From assembly GCF_030851345.1 (NCBI RefSeq), contig NZ_JALPNU010000011.1:1-64000 (forward strand): a stretch of DNA of 64,000 nucleotides, read 5' to 3'. The notes beneath the pieces were generated by a model that saw only the letters and a program-made list of their open reading frames with translations, made no database searches and was not told the DNA's origin. Every line of letters begins with the position of its first letter. Position 1 is the stretch's first letter. The translations under genes were made by a program, and so were the position numbers. This DNA is from Marinifilum sp. D714 (lineage in GTDB: Bacteria; Bacteroidota; Bacteroidia; Bacteroidales; Marinifilaceae). This document shows, piece by piece, positions 1 to 7,742 of this stretch.

Positions 1-59
1 GATCTTAAATCAGTTTTTAACTATATTTGAAGAAAGGGTCAGACTAAACATCTAACCCT

Positions 60-782
60 CTAAATTTCATTTACACACTTTGTGGGACAGTGTCCAAAAT
101 ATTTTTTTCGAACATCCTCTACTGCTTTATCTTCATTACCATTATACTTTTTCACCAATCCCCAATAAAGTGCTCCAATTTCCCAATCTTCAATCATCAT
201 GGTACTCTTCTTTCCTAGGTCATCAAGAAGAGTGTACGTGAATTTATATGGTAATTTATTAACAACCTCAAAAGGATCCTCAGGATGTTCAAATAGGTTT
301 CCTTGATCTCTTGAGGCCATTAATTTTGCAATTTTCTTTTTGTCCCACTCTCTTTCAACTGGAGTTACATTAAAGCTAATAATTTTAGATGGCTTAAAAA
401 CCGCCAATGAAGTACATATATCTTTATTTTGAGCTTCTTTTATTAACTTATCCAAATTTGTATATACATTTTTTAATACAATTTCTTTTCGCTTCAACCA
501 ATTCCCTTTTGTATCAATAAATTCTCCTCGTATAATTTTGCTATCAATTGAATATGGCCTAAAACTTTCTGGTCTAAAATCACTCTTATTCTTAACCAAA
601 TCTAATTCAATCCATTCGTATTTACGATACTGCTCATTATATGATTTTTTTCTAAAAGGAACAGGATATATTCTAATCCAATTTCCATTCTCCGTAAAAC
701 CTGCAGTACATACTAATTCATCATATTTTCCTGAAATTGCTGGGTAAGTTTTTACTGTAATTAGAACTTTGGTTAGAGACAT
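60..782 (-). CDS. Uncharacterised protein paired with a DUF488 gene
   Basis: A 240-residue soluble protein with no signal peptide or membrane segment. Its N-terminus (ITVKTYPAISGKYDELVCTA, residues 8-27) leads into a segment ending GNWIRIYPVPFR, and near the C-terminus is an acidic-aromatic motif MMIEDWEIGALYWG. From memory, proteins with this look tend to sit beside DUF488 genes, but I know no assigned function. It starts 12 nt after the stop of the DUF488 gene, so the two are almost certainly co-transcribed and may form one functional unit. The stop lies 60 bases from the window edge, so further members of the operon could be outside. The ATG start is clear. Function: unknown. Confidence 0.6.
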   Translation of the reverse strand: MSLTKVLITVKTYPAISGKYDELVCTAGFTENGNWIRIYPVPFRKKSYNEQYRKYEWIELDLVKNKSDFRPESFRPYSIDSKIIRGEFIDTKGNWLKRKEIVLKNVYTNLDKLIKEAQNKDICTSLAVFKPSKIISFNVTPVEREWDKKKIAKLMASRDQGNLFEHPEDPFEVVNKLPYKFTYTLLDDLGKKSTMMIEDWEIGALYWGLVKKYNGNEDKAVEDVRKKYFGHCPTKCVNEI

Positions 783-794
783 TGGGTGAGTTAA

Positions 795-1655
795 TTAAAT
801 GTGTTCGATTCTTATATCAGGATGCAGCTCCCTTAATGATTCTGCGAGATGTAATCGATGACATTGATGAATATTGGCCTCAAAACATGTTAAGGCAATT
901 CTTTTGTTTTTAGTTAAAATTTGTAATATTTCCTTCCTGCTATTTATATTTCTCGTTAAGTTGTTAAGATTATAATCTTCAAACAATTCATCATAATCCT
1001 TTTGTGTATTTAATTCTTGCCTTTTGTTTGAATCAATCCCTACATCGGGAATATGTACGTAAATTATATCTAAACTTTCACAATAACGAGACAGCAGAGT
1101 TTTACTAAAACCGTATTTCATACTTAGTGGGTTTCTTCTAACATCAACAAGAACTTTAATATTATTTTTTACTAATCTACTTAAATACTTTTCTAACGAA
1201 ATACCTTCATAACCTATAGTAAATAAAGTTTCAGTATCATTATTTGGAATAACATCAATAACCCTTTTATATAGCTTTTCATTCAGTACTTTTTGAGCAA
1301 TCGTACTTTTTATGGCGTAAAATGGGTAATTTATGTAAGTATGCACAATCAATGAATTGGCACTCATTTTTCCATAAATATTTACAACTTCTTTTAGTAA
1401 ATTCTTGTCTTTAGGTTTTAATAATTCCAAATAATCAACCTTATCAACTATCCTGTAACTATTATCCGTCTCACTAATTATATTCTTTTTGGCAAGTGCT
1501 GTTAAATCAGCATTTGCAGAATAAGAATAACATCCAAATTTATAAGGTATAAAATCATACTCACTATTACTTTTCTTTTTACAATATAAAAATAATAATT
1601 TTTGAAACCTCAGTTTATCCACCTCATTGTTAAGAAGCTGTATTAAGCTTAACAT
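795..1655 (-). CDS. Panacea-like N-terminal domain fused to DUF488
   Basis: A 286-residue protein in two parts. Residues about 5-125 resemble the Panacea (DUF4065, SocA-like) fold: KLRFQKLLFLYC, then YDFIPYKFGCYSY. Residues about 142-286 are a DUF488 domain, with TIGYEG, a conserved LVDVRRNPLS segment, FSK, and the terminal Cys/His signature LTCFEANIHQCHRLHLAESL. I chose the internal ATG rather than an upstream TTG because it has an excellent Shine-Dalgarno (AGGAGA, 6 nt upstream). Panacea domains are known as antitoxin or chaperone-like domains in toxin-antitoxin systems; DUF488 proteins occur near nucleic-acid modification and stress genes but their reaction is unsettled. The tight link to the next gene suggests a two-gene module. 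A defence or modification role is inference only. Confidence 0.75.
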   Translation of the reverse strand: MLSLIQLLNNEVDKLRFQKLLFLYCKKKSNSEYDFIPYKFGCYSYSANADLTALAKKNIISETDNSYRIVDKVDYLELLKPKDKNLLKEVVNIYGKMSANSLIVHTYINYPFYAIKSTIAQKVLNEKLYKRVIDVIPNNDTETLFTIGYEGISLEKYLSRLVKNNIKVLVDVRRNPLSMKYGFSKTLLSRYCESLDIIYVHIPDVGIDSNKRQELNTQKDYDELFEDYNLNNLTRNINSRKEILQILTKNKRIALTCFEANIHQCHRLHLAESLRELHPDIRIEHI

Positions 1656-1746
1656 TATCTTTCTCCTATAAAACATACAACAAATATACTCTATAATCAC
1701 AAGGATAAAAATCAAATAGAACTAATAATTTTATTAGAAAGTAACA

Positions 1747-2652
1747 TTATTTACTATTCACTGCAACCATTACTACATCCAACCTGTAAACTGAATCGTT
1801 TGTAATCATGACTGCCTTTTTAACCGTTTTATAGTTCTTACAAGTAAAGACCAGGTTATGCTGACCAGCAGTTAGGTTTTTGATAAAATAATTGCCCTTT
1901 GTACCTCGTTTCACCATCGGTTTTTTCTTGTCTACAGAAAGTCTTGGTCTATGTATTGGACGGCCTTCCTCATCCATAATTGTTCCTGCCAGACTAATCT
2001 TCCTTCTGGGGATCTTATTGTACTTCAATACACTTTCCATTCTAGAAACCAACTTGGGATTTTCACCAGCATACTTCCCCTTTACATAGGGAATGATCAC
2101 ATCATTCAGCAAGTTTTGGTATTGCTTTAAGCTTTCCTGAATTTTCTCTCCTGTTCTCTTCAATTTTTTCTTGTTCCTTTTCGGATCCTCCAACAAATCA
2201 TCGAACAAGGCAATGCTGTTCATCAAGGCTTCTTTCAATGCACTCCCAACTTTAGCCTTTATACTTTCATCAGGATATTCATCAAGAATTCCCTTTAGTT
2301 TCTCTGAATTTATTAATAAATTTATTCCTGAGTATTTGTAAAGCTGGTTCTTGCCAAAGCCTTTTAAGGAAGAAAAAGGAATGAATTCATGAAAGTTACC
2401 ATAGCTTTTCAATAAACTGGCCACCTGAAAACATAGGGTTTCCAATTGTTCACGGCTATCCTGTTTCTTGTAAGCTATTTTACTCTTGCTTCGGTCCTGA
2501 TTTATATTTAGCTCTTCGAGTTGAGTTACCAGATGTAAGAGTTTTTGGTGAGCCTTCTGATAGAAAGTATCCTTTTGCAACACTGAGCTTTCTGCTCCAA
2601 AATGTTGCAAACGTAAAGCTTGTTTAAAGATTCGGTATTGGGCTTTGTCCAT
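1747..2652 (-). CDS. Helical protein with C-terminal carboxypeptidase-regulatory-like domain
   Basis: About 301 residues, with no signal peptide. Residues 1-210 are charged and probably helical, without a recognised motif. The last 80 residues look like a transthyretin-like CarboxypepD_reg domain: a strand reading ISLAGTIMDEEGRPI, then TKGNYFIKNLTAGQHNLVF and a final run of alternating hydrophobic residues. These domains are common in Bacteroidota surface proteins, but here there is no export signal, so location is uncertain. I prefer the ATG at 2652 (MDKAQYRIF) to an upstream in-frame GTG at 2712. It is separate from the DUF488 pair (91 nt gap) and is followed upstream by a long non-coding stretch. 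Function not recognised. Confidence 0.55.
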   Translation of the reverse strand: MDKAQYRIFKQALRLQHFGAESSVLQKDTFYQKAHQKLLHLVTQLEELNINQDRSKSKIAYKKQDSREQLETLCFQVASLLKSYGNFHEFIPFSSLKGFGKNQLYKYSGINLLINSEKLKGILDEYPDESIKAKVGSALKEALMNSIALFDDLLEDPKRNKKKLKRTGEKIQESLKQYQNLLNDVIIPYVKGKYAGENPKLVSRMESVLKYNKIPRRKISLAGTIMDEEGRPIHRPRLSVDKKKPMVKRGTKGNYFIKNLTAGQHNLVFTCKNYKTVKKAVMITNDSVYRLDVVMVAVNSK

Positions 2653-2756
2653 GGTGTTTATTTGAGTATCTGGGTTTATTTTGACTTGATGTATTGCTTC
2701 TTCTTTTCGCACACTTACACAAGCACACCAAACATCAACCCTTTCTCTTCAACACC

Positions 2757-2772
2757 TTGCTTGCGCAAGCAA
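2757..2772. repeat. Perfect 16-bp palindrome
   Basis: TTGCTTGC followed directly by its reverse complement GCAAGCAA, about 105 bp upstream of the preferred start of the minus-strand gene ending at 1747. It could be a regulator site. No second copy was seen in the window. Confidence 0.5.
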
Positions 2773-3379
2773 ATCATCAACATTCGCTCAACACACATAG
2801 GATTTCGCTTTTAAATCATAGACTCCTGCTTTTAAAAGCCATCTTTTCGCGCCATGCACAAAGACATTCGCACTGCAACGGTTTACCTCCGCGTTATTCT
2901 CCTTTACCTACTCGTTTTAAAGCTATGCCTTCTCGTTTCTCTTCTGATTAATTTCTGTAGGCCTTAAGCTTGTTTATTTCTCTTCATACATTATTTCTAA
3001 GTTCGAAACCATCATTTCCATCATGCCCAAATCGAAAAACAAAAAGCCTAATGGCATTTTTCCTTTGCTTACATGCAATTACTAAGGTAACAATAAGTTT
3101 TTTAATACTTTATAAATGTTTTTGTTTTTTTTCAATGGCATTTCTTTGCTCTTTTAATGCATTTCTTAAAGCCTTGACTTTGTTTCACTCTTCTCTCCTT
3201 TAGTCTACAACGAAGCAGTAGTATTTTCCAGAAGCTTATGGCTTCTCCCAAACCTGTTTGCGGTCTATTCTTAAACCTACAAAGCTACATTCCTATTCTT
3301 TTCATTCCATTCCGGCAAAGCTTTGTGTTATATGCAGACATTACAAAGCTCCTCGCAATGTCTTTTAATACCATATATA

Positions 3380-3406
3380 AAAAATAGAGAGCTATTTTAA
3401 GCTCTC
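3380..3406 (-). terminator. Hairpin with T-rich tail
   Basis: Stem GAGAGCT / AGCTCTC with a 6-nt loop; on the minus strand it is followed by TATTTTTTATA. It lies about 300 nt past the M81-like gene and may be a back-up terminator behind the stronger one at 3660. Confidence 0.5.
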
Positions 3407-3546
3407 GAATAGTTTAGGTATAATGCCGATATATAATTTGTTAGGCATTAGAAGTGAAACGCATTAGTGGCTTATACAAATTAATAATCGGTATTGCTTG
3501 TCAGATTTTGGTTATCTGTTATCAATTTTCAGTTGTCAGTGGTGTC

Positions 3547-3640
3547 CAATCTGCGTTCACCCTAATCATCATATCAATCTGCGTCCTAATCAAATCCCGT
3601 TGTGATCATTCGTATCATCTGCGAAATTCGTGGTTTATTG
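3547..3640. repeat. Degenerate intergenic direct repeats
   Basis: CAATCTGCGT occurs at 3547 and 3575, and a related ATCTGCGAAATTCGTGG phrase follows near 3618. It runs up to the large palindrome at 3660. The whole resembles repetitive intergenic text I associate with Bacteroidota genomes. Non-coding. Confidence 0.5.
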
Positions 3641-3653
3641 GTAAGTTCACGGC

Positions 3654-3683
3654 AAAAAAAGAGACGTACGGCCGTACGTCTCT
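3654..3683 (-). terminator. 24-bp perfect palindrome plus T-run: terminator and repeat unit
   Basis: Bases 3660-3683 form a perfect palindrome, 12 bp per arm (AGAGACGTACGG and its complement). On the minus strand it is followed by TTTTTTT, 21 nt after the stop of the M81-like gene, so it should end that transcript. The motif CGTACGTCTCTAC is typical of palindromic repeat families scattered between genes in Bacteroidota, so the terminator may be a captured repeat. Confidence 0.75.
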
Positions 3684-3703
3684 ACTGTATATTTTTATTG
3701 TGT

Positions 3704-5263
3704 TTATTCGTTCGATAGTGGTATCATTCGAGCTGATAGATCTGGATTTTCCATATCTGCATCAAAAGGGAACATTGGACGTTTAATTCGTTTGTGTCCC
3801 AAACGGATCAAATCCTGATCAACACCACCTGGTGTTAGCGCCATCAACCAATCACCACGCATGTTGTACAATTCTGGAACCAAATAACCAATCTTCACCA
3901 TCACAATATCCGATTGACGAGGATTTAATCCCAAGTTGGTAAAATCAGCTTCGTGATGGTATGGTTTACGGATTTTGGTTACAATCACATGCATGCTTCC
4001 TACCTTCACTACCACTTCGATTTCGGCATGCTTGTCGCCATGTCTTATCTTTTCAATCCTTCCTTTCAGTTTCACCGGGCCCGAATAGCGTGAATCCACA
4101 TTTGCACCAGCTTCAGCCTCTATCATAGCTCCCTCGCCCAACTTCACTGCCTTTTCAACGAATTTTGGTCCAGGAATCGATGCGTAAATCAAACTTGGTC
4201 CGTCTGCCTTTTTAAATTCTGGTCTCTTTAAAAGTTCTGCCAAAGTCCAGGTTACATCACCCGCACCACCTGCAGTTGGATTATCGCCCATATCGCTAAT
4301 AATGAATGGCTTCTTGTCACTCTTAATGGCTGCGTTTAAACTTTCATCCAGACTGGCAACAGGAGCTACAAATTCGAATTCTTTTCTTACATCCCAGAAA
4401 CTTTTTGCCAGATATTCGGCTGCTTTGGCAACCTTTTCCTTGTTATCGCCATAAGCGGTAACCGTGGCAGTGTTTCTTGGCGCATCGCCCCAGGCATAAC
4501 CAACCCATATGGCAGCATCAATCACACCATCCTGTTTGGTTAAAGGATCAATTTTTGCATACAGGCTTTTTCCTGGTTCAATTCGAGTACTGGTTTTTTC
4601 TCCCGGCAATAGAACCGGAACCGGAATCCATGCTTTGTATTTTGGTTTGCCTTTTCCGCTCTCTAAGCGATCCAAAAGGTTCTTCACGGCTCTTCTTCTG
4701 GTTTCCATAGCATCCTCGTGTGGAGCCAATCGGAAACAGGTAATTAAATCGGAATGCTTTACCAATTCAGGAGTCACATTGCCATGCAAATCCATGCTCG
4801 TAGAAATCATACAATCAGTTCCAACAACCTCTCTAATTCTGGTAATTAAATCCCCTTCCGGATCATCCATTCCTTCCACACTACTTGCTCCGTGAACGTC
4901 CAAAAACATGGCATCAAAAGGGCCGTTTATCTTTAGTTTTTCCAATATTTCGTTTACGAAAGCTTCGTAGGTTTCCTTGGTTACTACTCCACCAGGAATT
5001 GCACGAGTTCTTAGGGTTGGAACCCATTGGGCTTGCTTTCTTAAGGTAGAATCTACACCAAAGAATGGATAGTAATCGAATATCTCATCTCCTCTTAATT
5101 GCTTAAAGGAATTCACATCGCTTTTGGCAGGCGAAAAAGTGCTCGACTCAATCCAGAATCCTGCAATGGCAATTTTAGGCAGATCTTTTTTCTCTTTCTT
5201 CGCACATGATGAGATTAAAAGCATGCACAATGCAAAGATCGTGATAACAGACTTGTTGTTCAT
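3704..5263 (-). CDS. M81 (MlrC-like) metallopeptidase family lipoprotein
   Basis: A 519-residue protein with a lipoprotein signal (ALCMLLISSC, lipid-anchored Cys20), so it is exported and membrane-anchored. The body is a MlrC/M81 two-domain protein: AGFWIESSTFSP replaces the usual HETNTFSP near the start, FLDVHGASSVEG and STSMDLHGNVT carry the conserved Asp/His residues of the N-terminal domain, and ISDMGDNPTAGGAGD opens the MlrC C-terminal domain. The family includes the microcystin-degrading MlrC, but most members have unknown substrates; a zinc-dependent amidohydrolase or peptidase activity is likely. The usual first His of HETNTFSP is changed to Ile here (FWIESSTFSP). Single-gene unit with its own terminator. 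Confidence 0.85.
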   Translation of the reverse strand: MNNKSVITIFALCMLLISSCAKKEKKDLPKIAIAGFWIESSTFSPAKSDVNSFKQLRGDEIFDYYPFFGVDSTLRKQAQWVPTLRTRAIPGGVVTKETYEAFVNEILEKLKINGPFDAMFLDVHGASSVEGMDDPEGDLITRIREVVGTDCMISTSMDLHGNVTPELVKHSDLITCFRLAPHEDAMETRRRAVKNLLDRLESGKGKPKYKAWIPVPVLLPGEKTSTRIEPGKSLYAKIDPLTKQDGVIDAAIWVGYAWGDAPRNTATVTAYGDNKEKVAKAAEYLAKSFWDVRKEFEFVAPVASLDESLNAAIKSDKKPFIISDMGDNPTAGGAGDVTWTLAELLKRPEFKKADGPSLIYASIPGPKFVEKAVKLGEGAMIEAEAGANVDSRYSGPVKLKGRIEKIRHGDKHAEIEVVVKVGSMHVIVTKIRKPYHHEADFTNLGLNPRQSDIVMVKIGYLVPELYNMRGDWLMALTPGGVDQDLIRLGHKRIKRPMFPFDADMENPDLSARMIPLSNE

Positions 5264-5417
5264 TAATTTGAAATTTAGGTACTCAGATTTGGCTTTTGGG
5301 ATACCTTAGTCAATTCAAACTTCGGTAAAAATAGTGATTAATGCGATTCGATTGATGAAATAAGTTAATTATTAAGGTGCACTTTCTTGATTGATCATGG
5401 TTCACTCTTAAAACACC

Positions 5418-5452
5418 CCTCTCCCTGTCGGGATCTCCCCTGAAAGGGAGAA
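5418..5452 (+). repeat. Palindromic repeat unit, copy 1
   Basis: A 35-bp unit beginning CCTCTCCCTGTCGGG and ending AAAGGGAGAA, with CTCCC and GGGAG arms. An inverted copy lies at 6138-6173, beyond the next two genes. Confidence 0.7.
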
Positions 5453-5530
5453 AACAACAAATTTACTGAGTTTTAAATGGAAACTAATACCTTTTAATTG
5501 ATCATTGATAACTGATCATTGTTCATTGTT

Positions 5531-5764
5531 TTACCTCATTCTTTCGTATTCCTCTTTCTCCAACTGCCTTCCATTCCTGCAAATCGGGCAGTAGTAGATG
5601 TACCTGGTTTTTATTGGGAAAACTGAAATAAAGAACAAACTGGCATAAGTTGCATTCTTTTCCAATGTCCAATGTGTTGTGTTGTTGCAATTGTAGCAGT
5701 GTTCTTGCTGGTAAGATTGACGTTGTTCTATTACTTTATCGTTGGCTCCAAAGATGAAGATCAT
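5531..5764 (-). CDS. Small zinc-ribbon protein
   Basis: A 77-residue protein. Two Cys pairs, CYNC near residue 23 and CPIC near residue 60, form a zinc-ribbon pattern (zinc-ribbon family 15-like). Between them is a hydrophobic segment (TYASLFFISVFPI) that is too short and interrupted to call a membrane helix with confidence. The start ATG is clear and the gene begins 12 nt after the small lipoprotein gene, so they may be co-transcribed. Role unknown; such proteins are common and uncharacterised in Bacteroidota. Both genes are bracketed by inverted copies of one palindromic repeat. Confidence 0.7.
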   Translation of the reverse strand: MIFIFGANDKVIEQRQSYQQEHCYNCNNTTHWTLEKNATYASLFFISVFPIKTRYIYYCPICRNGRQLEKEEYERMR

Positions 5765-5776
5765 ATTTTTATAATA

Positions 5777-6115
5777 TTAATCGATTGTATATCTCATTAA
5801 ACATTTGTTGTTTCTCACATAGAAATCCAAACTATTGGAATCCTTCTTTATCGAATCTCCCTTACATATATTCTCATAAAAATCCTTGTTATCCTCTCTG
5901 GTAACATAGATTTCTATGTATTCGTTCTCCTGATTAATCCCAACTACTCGGATGGCATGATCATGATAATCAATATATGTATTAGACACCACTCCTTTTA
6001 ACTCTAAGGGCAACAATACTCTTTCAGAATAAGGAGTACAAGCAAATGAAAATAAACAGATAAGTGTTACCAACAGTGATTTAATTTTGTTTATTTCTTG
6101 AAACTGCCAATTCAT
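5777..6115 (-). CDS. Small hypothetical lipoprotein
   Basis: A 112-residue protein with a lipoprotein signal: hydrophobic LLVTLICLFSFA then Cys near residue 26. The mature part is about 85 residues, probably beta-rich (GVVSNTYIDYHDHAIRVVGI, then YIEIYV), with a GDSIKKDSNSLDFYV segment near the end. This resembles small Bacteroidota lipoproteins of unknown function. I chose the ATG at 6115 over a TTG two codons upstream. It precedes the zinc-ribbon gene by 12 nt. Confidence 0.65.
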   Translation of the reverse strand: MNWQFQEINKIKSLLVTLICLFSFACTPYSERVLLPLELKGVVSNTYIDYHDHAIRVVGINQENEYIEIYVTREDNKDFYENICKGDSIKKDSNSLDFYVRNNKCLMRYTID

Positions 6116-6137
6116 ATGCAATAGTTTTATTTCAGAA

Positions 6138-6173
6138 TTCTCCCTTTTTAGAGGAGAGCCCGACAGGGAGAGG
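6138..6173 (-). repeat. Palindromic repeat unit, inverted copy 2
   Basis: Read on the minus strand it begins CCTCTCCCTGTCGGG and ends AAAAGGGAGAA, matching the unit at 5418-5452 with few differences. The pair flanks the zinc-ribbon and small lipoprotein genes. Confidence 0.7.
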
Positions 6174-6264
6174 ATTGCTTTTTATAATTTTTTACCATTT
6201 CACCCTTTAGTCTGTCGACAGTTTCCCTTAAAAGGGAAACACTCACCTTTTAATTGGTCATTGC

Positions 6265-7599
6265 TTAAATATCTTTCAATAGAATTTCTCTTCCCTCAAC
6301 CGAAAAAGACTTTCGATACTCTTCGATAATCAATTTAAGGTCGGCATAAACCTCTGTTTCCAATACTGGAATCTTGTCAGACCCCCATTTCTCCAACAAA
6401 TCAATTACCTTGCTTACGGTCATTTCGTTAATATCAAAGGCTGGTTGATACGCCATCTGTTTGTCTTTATCTGTTGTCAATTCAGAAATTAATCCTGCGT
6501 TGTTGAGATTGTATAATATTTCGCGTACCAAACGAATTGGCATTTCTAGTTGATGCGATATTTCTTGCGAACACAATGGCTTATTGTCTTGTTTAAAATT
6601 TTGAACGATGAGGTTCAAAACATACAAGCTCAATAATCTTTTGTAATCGTAAGAGATCTCTGTGGTTTCAGCTTCGTACTCGTAGTTCTCCACATTCTGC
6701 TCTGCAAATGAAATTTCCGCTCCAAACAACACCACCAGCCAACTCAATTGCAACCACATCAAGAACAAAGGCAAGGCAGCAAAACTACCGTATACTGCAT
6801 TGTAAGTGGTTACCATTCCCTGAAATTCGATATATAACACTTGAAACATCTGATAAATGGTTCCTGCAATAATACCAGCAAGCAAGCCAGATTTAAACTT
6901 TACATGCGTGTTTGGCATAAATGTGTACAAAAGGGTAAAAAGAATCCAAACCAAAAAGAATGGAGCCAGGTTTAGCAAGAACATGATGAATGGCCCAACC
7001 AATTCGAACAATGCATCAGGTAAGACTCCTGAAATATTTGATTTCAAGAAAACAGTTGCCCCACTTGATCCAATAAGTAAAATCGGAGCAAATATCATCA
7101 AAGCAGTATAATCGCTAAACTTTCTTCCCCATGTTCTTGGCTTTTTAATTCGCCATACATCATTAAACGATTCCTCGATATTGCTTAAAACCTTTACCAC
7201 CGACCAAAACAAAATTATAAATCCTAATCCTGCTATTAATGATCCTTTTGTATTTTCCAACATCTTATTGGCAAACTCAATCAGCCAGGTCAATACTTCT
7301 TGCTGGCCTGCAAGATTTGTTTTTAGTTCTGTTTCCAGTCGGGCTTCTAAATTAAATCCTTTGGCTATACCAAAAGCCATAGCCAATACCGGAACCACCG
7401 ACAGCAATGAGTAAAATGTAAGCGCCGAAGCTCTCAACTGACATTTGTCTTCGTAAAATCCTTTTACCGCCAAAAGGTAAATTCGCAATTGTCTGATCAG
7501 GAAATAACGGTGTCCCGATAAATCCTTCAAACGCATGTTCCATACTCCCCTACTCAAGAAGTTCATTGTCAGATCAAAATATTCGCGAATTTTACTCAT
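6265..7599 (-). CDS. YihY/BrkB-family inner-membrane protein
   Basis: A 444-residue polytopic protein. Residues about 30-310 carry the YihY/virulence-factor BrkB core with six membrane helices; typical landmarks are RASALTFYSLLSVVPVLAM, a NIEESFNDVWRIKKPRTW segment, and PLFLMWLQLSWLVVLFGAEI. Residues about 325-430 form a cytosolic extension that looks like a winged helix (CSQEISHQLEMPIRLVREIL, then LNNAGLI). The family was once miscalled ribonuclease BN; its transport or envelope role is not settled. The start at 7599 (MSKIREYF) is ATG; an upstream TTG is less likely. It is a stand-alone gene followed by an inverted repeat of TTTCCCTT type near 6225. Confidence 0.85.
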   Translation of the reverse strand: MSKIREYFDLTMNFLSRGVWNMRLKDLSGHRYFLIRQLRIYLLAVKGFYEDKCQLRASALTFYSLLSVVPVLAMAFGIAKGFNLEARLETELKTNLAGQQEVLTWLIEFANKMLENTKGSLIAGLGFIILFWSVVKVLSNIEESFNDVWRIKKPRTWGRKFSDYTALMIFAPILLIGSSGATVFLKSNISGVLPDALFELVGPFIMFLLNLAPFFLVWILFTLLYTFMPNTHVKFKSGLLAGIIAGTIYQMFQVLYIEFQGMVTTYNAVYGSFAALPLFLMWLQLSWLVVLFGAEISFAEQNVENYEYEAETTEISYDYKRLLSLYVLNLIVQNFKQDNKPLCSQEISHQLEMPIRLVREILYNLNNAGLISELTTDKDKQMAYQPAFDINEMTVSKVIDLLEKWGSDKIPVLETEVYADLKLIIEEYRKSFSVEGREILLKDI

Positions 7600-7742
7600 C
7601 AGCAAAGCTTTTTATAATAGTTTTTATAGTTTGCAAATTAATCAAAAGCATATGATTTGACAAATGCTAAACATGACTTAAAATGTAGTATCATATTTGA
7701 ATTATTTTATAATTTTAACTCATATCCACCAAAACTAAATCT

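Larger units (their letters stand above)
2653..3703. other. Long non-coding stretch with palindromes and repeat fragments
   Basis: About 1 kb with no open frame I can support. The plus strand is pyrimidine-rich for long runs. It holds perfect palindromes at 2757-2772 (TTGCTTGCGCAAGCAA) and 2828-2839 (GCTTTTAAAAGC), two similar phrases with AATGGCATTT followed by TTTGCT (near 3050 and 3134), several AAAGCT words, a terminator-like hairpin at 3387-3406, and from 3495 onward AT-rich text plus three copies of an ATCTGCG phrase. The last part resembles common intergenic repeats of Bacteroidota. Confidence 0.6.

Noticed and set aside
2694-3203. Two plus-strand open frames of 77-85 residues in the 1-kb gap
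   Set aside because: Their composition (His, Leu, Ser, Phe runs) reflects pyrimidine skew, not coding; no ribosome site.
6265-7599. Naming the YihY-family gene as ribonuclease BN
   Set aside because: That annotation is historical; the protein is polytopic and has no nuclease motif.
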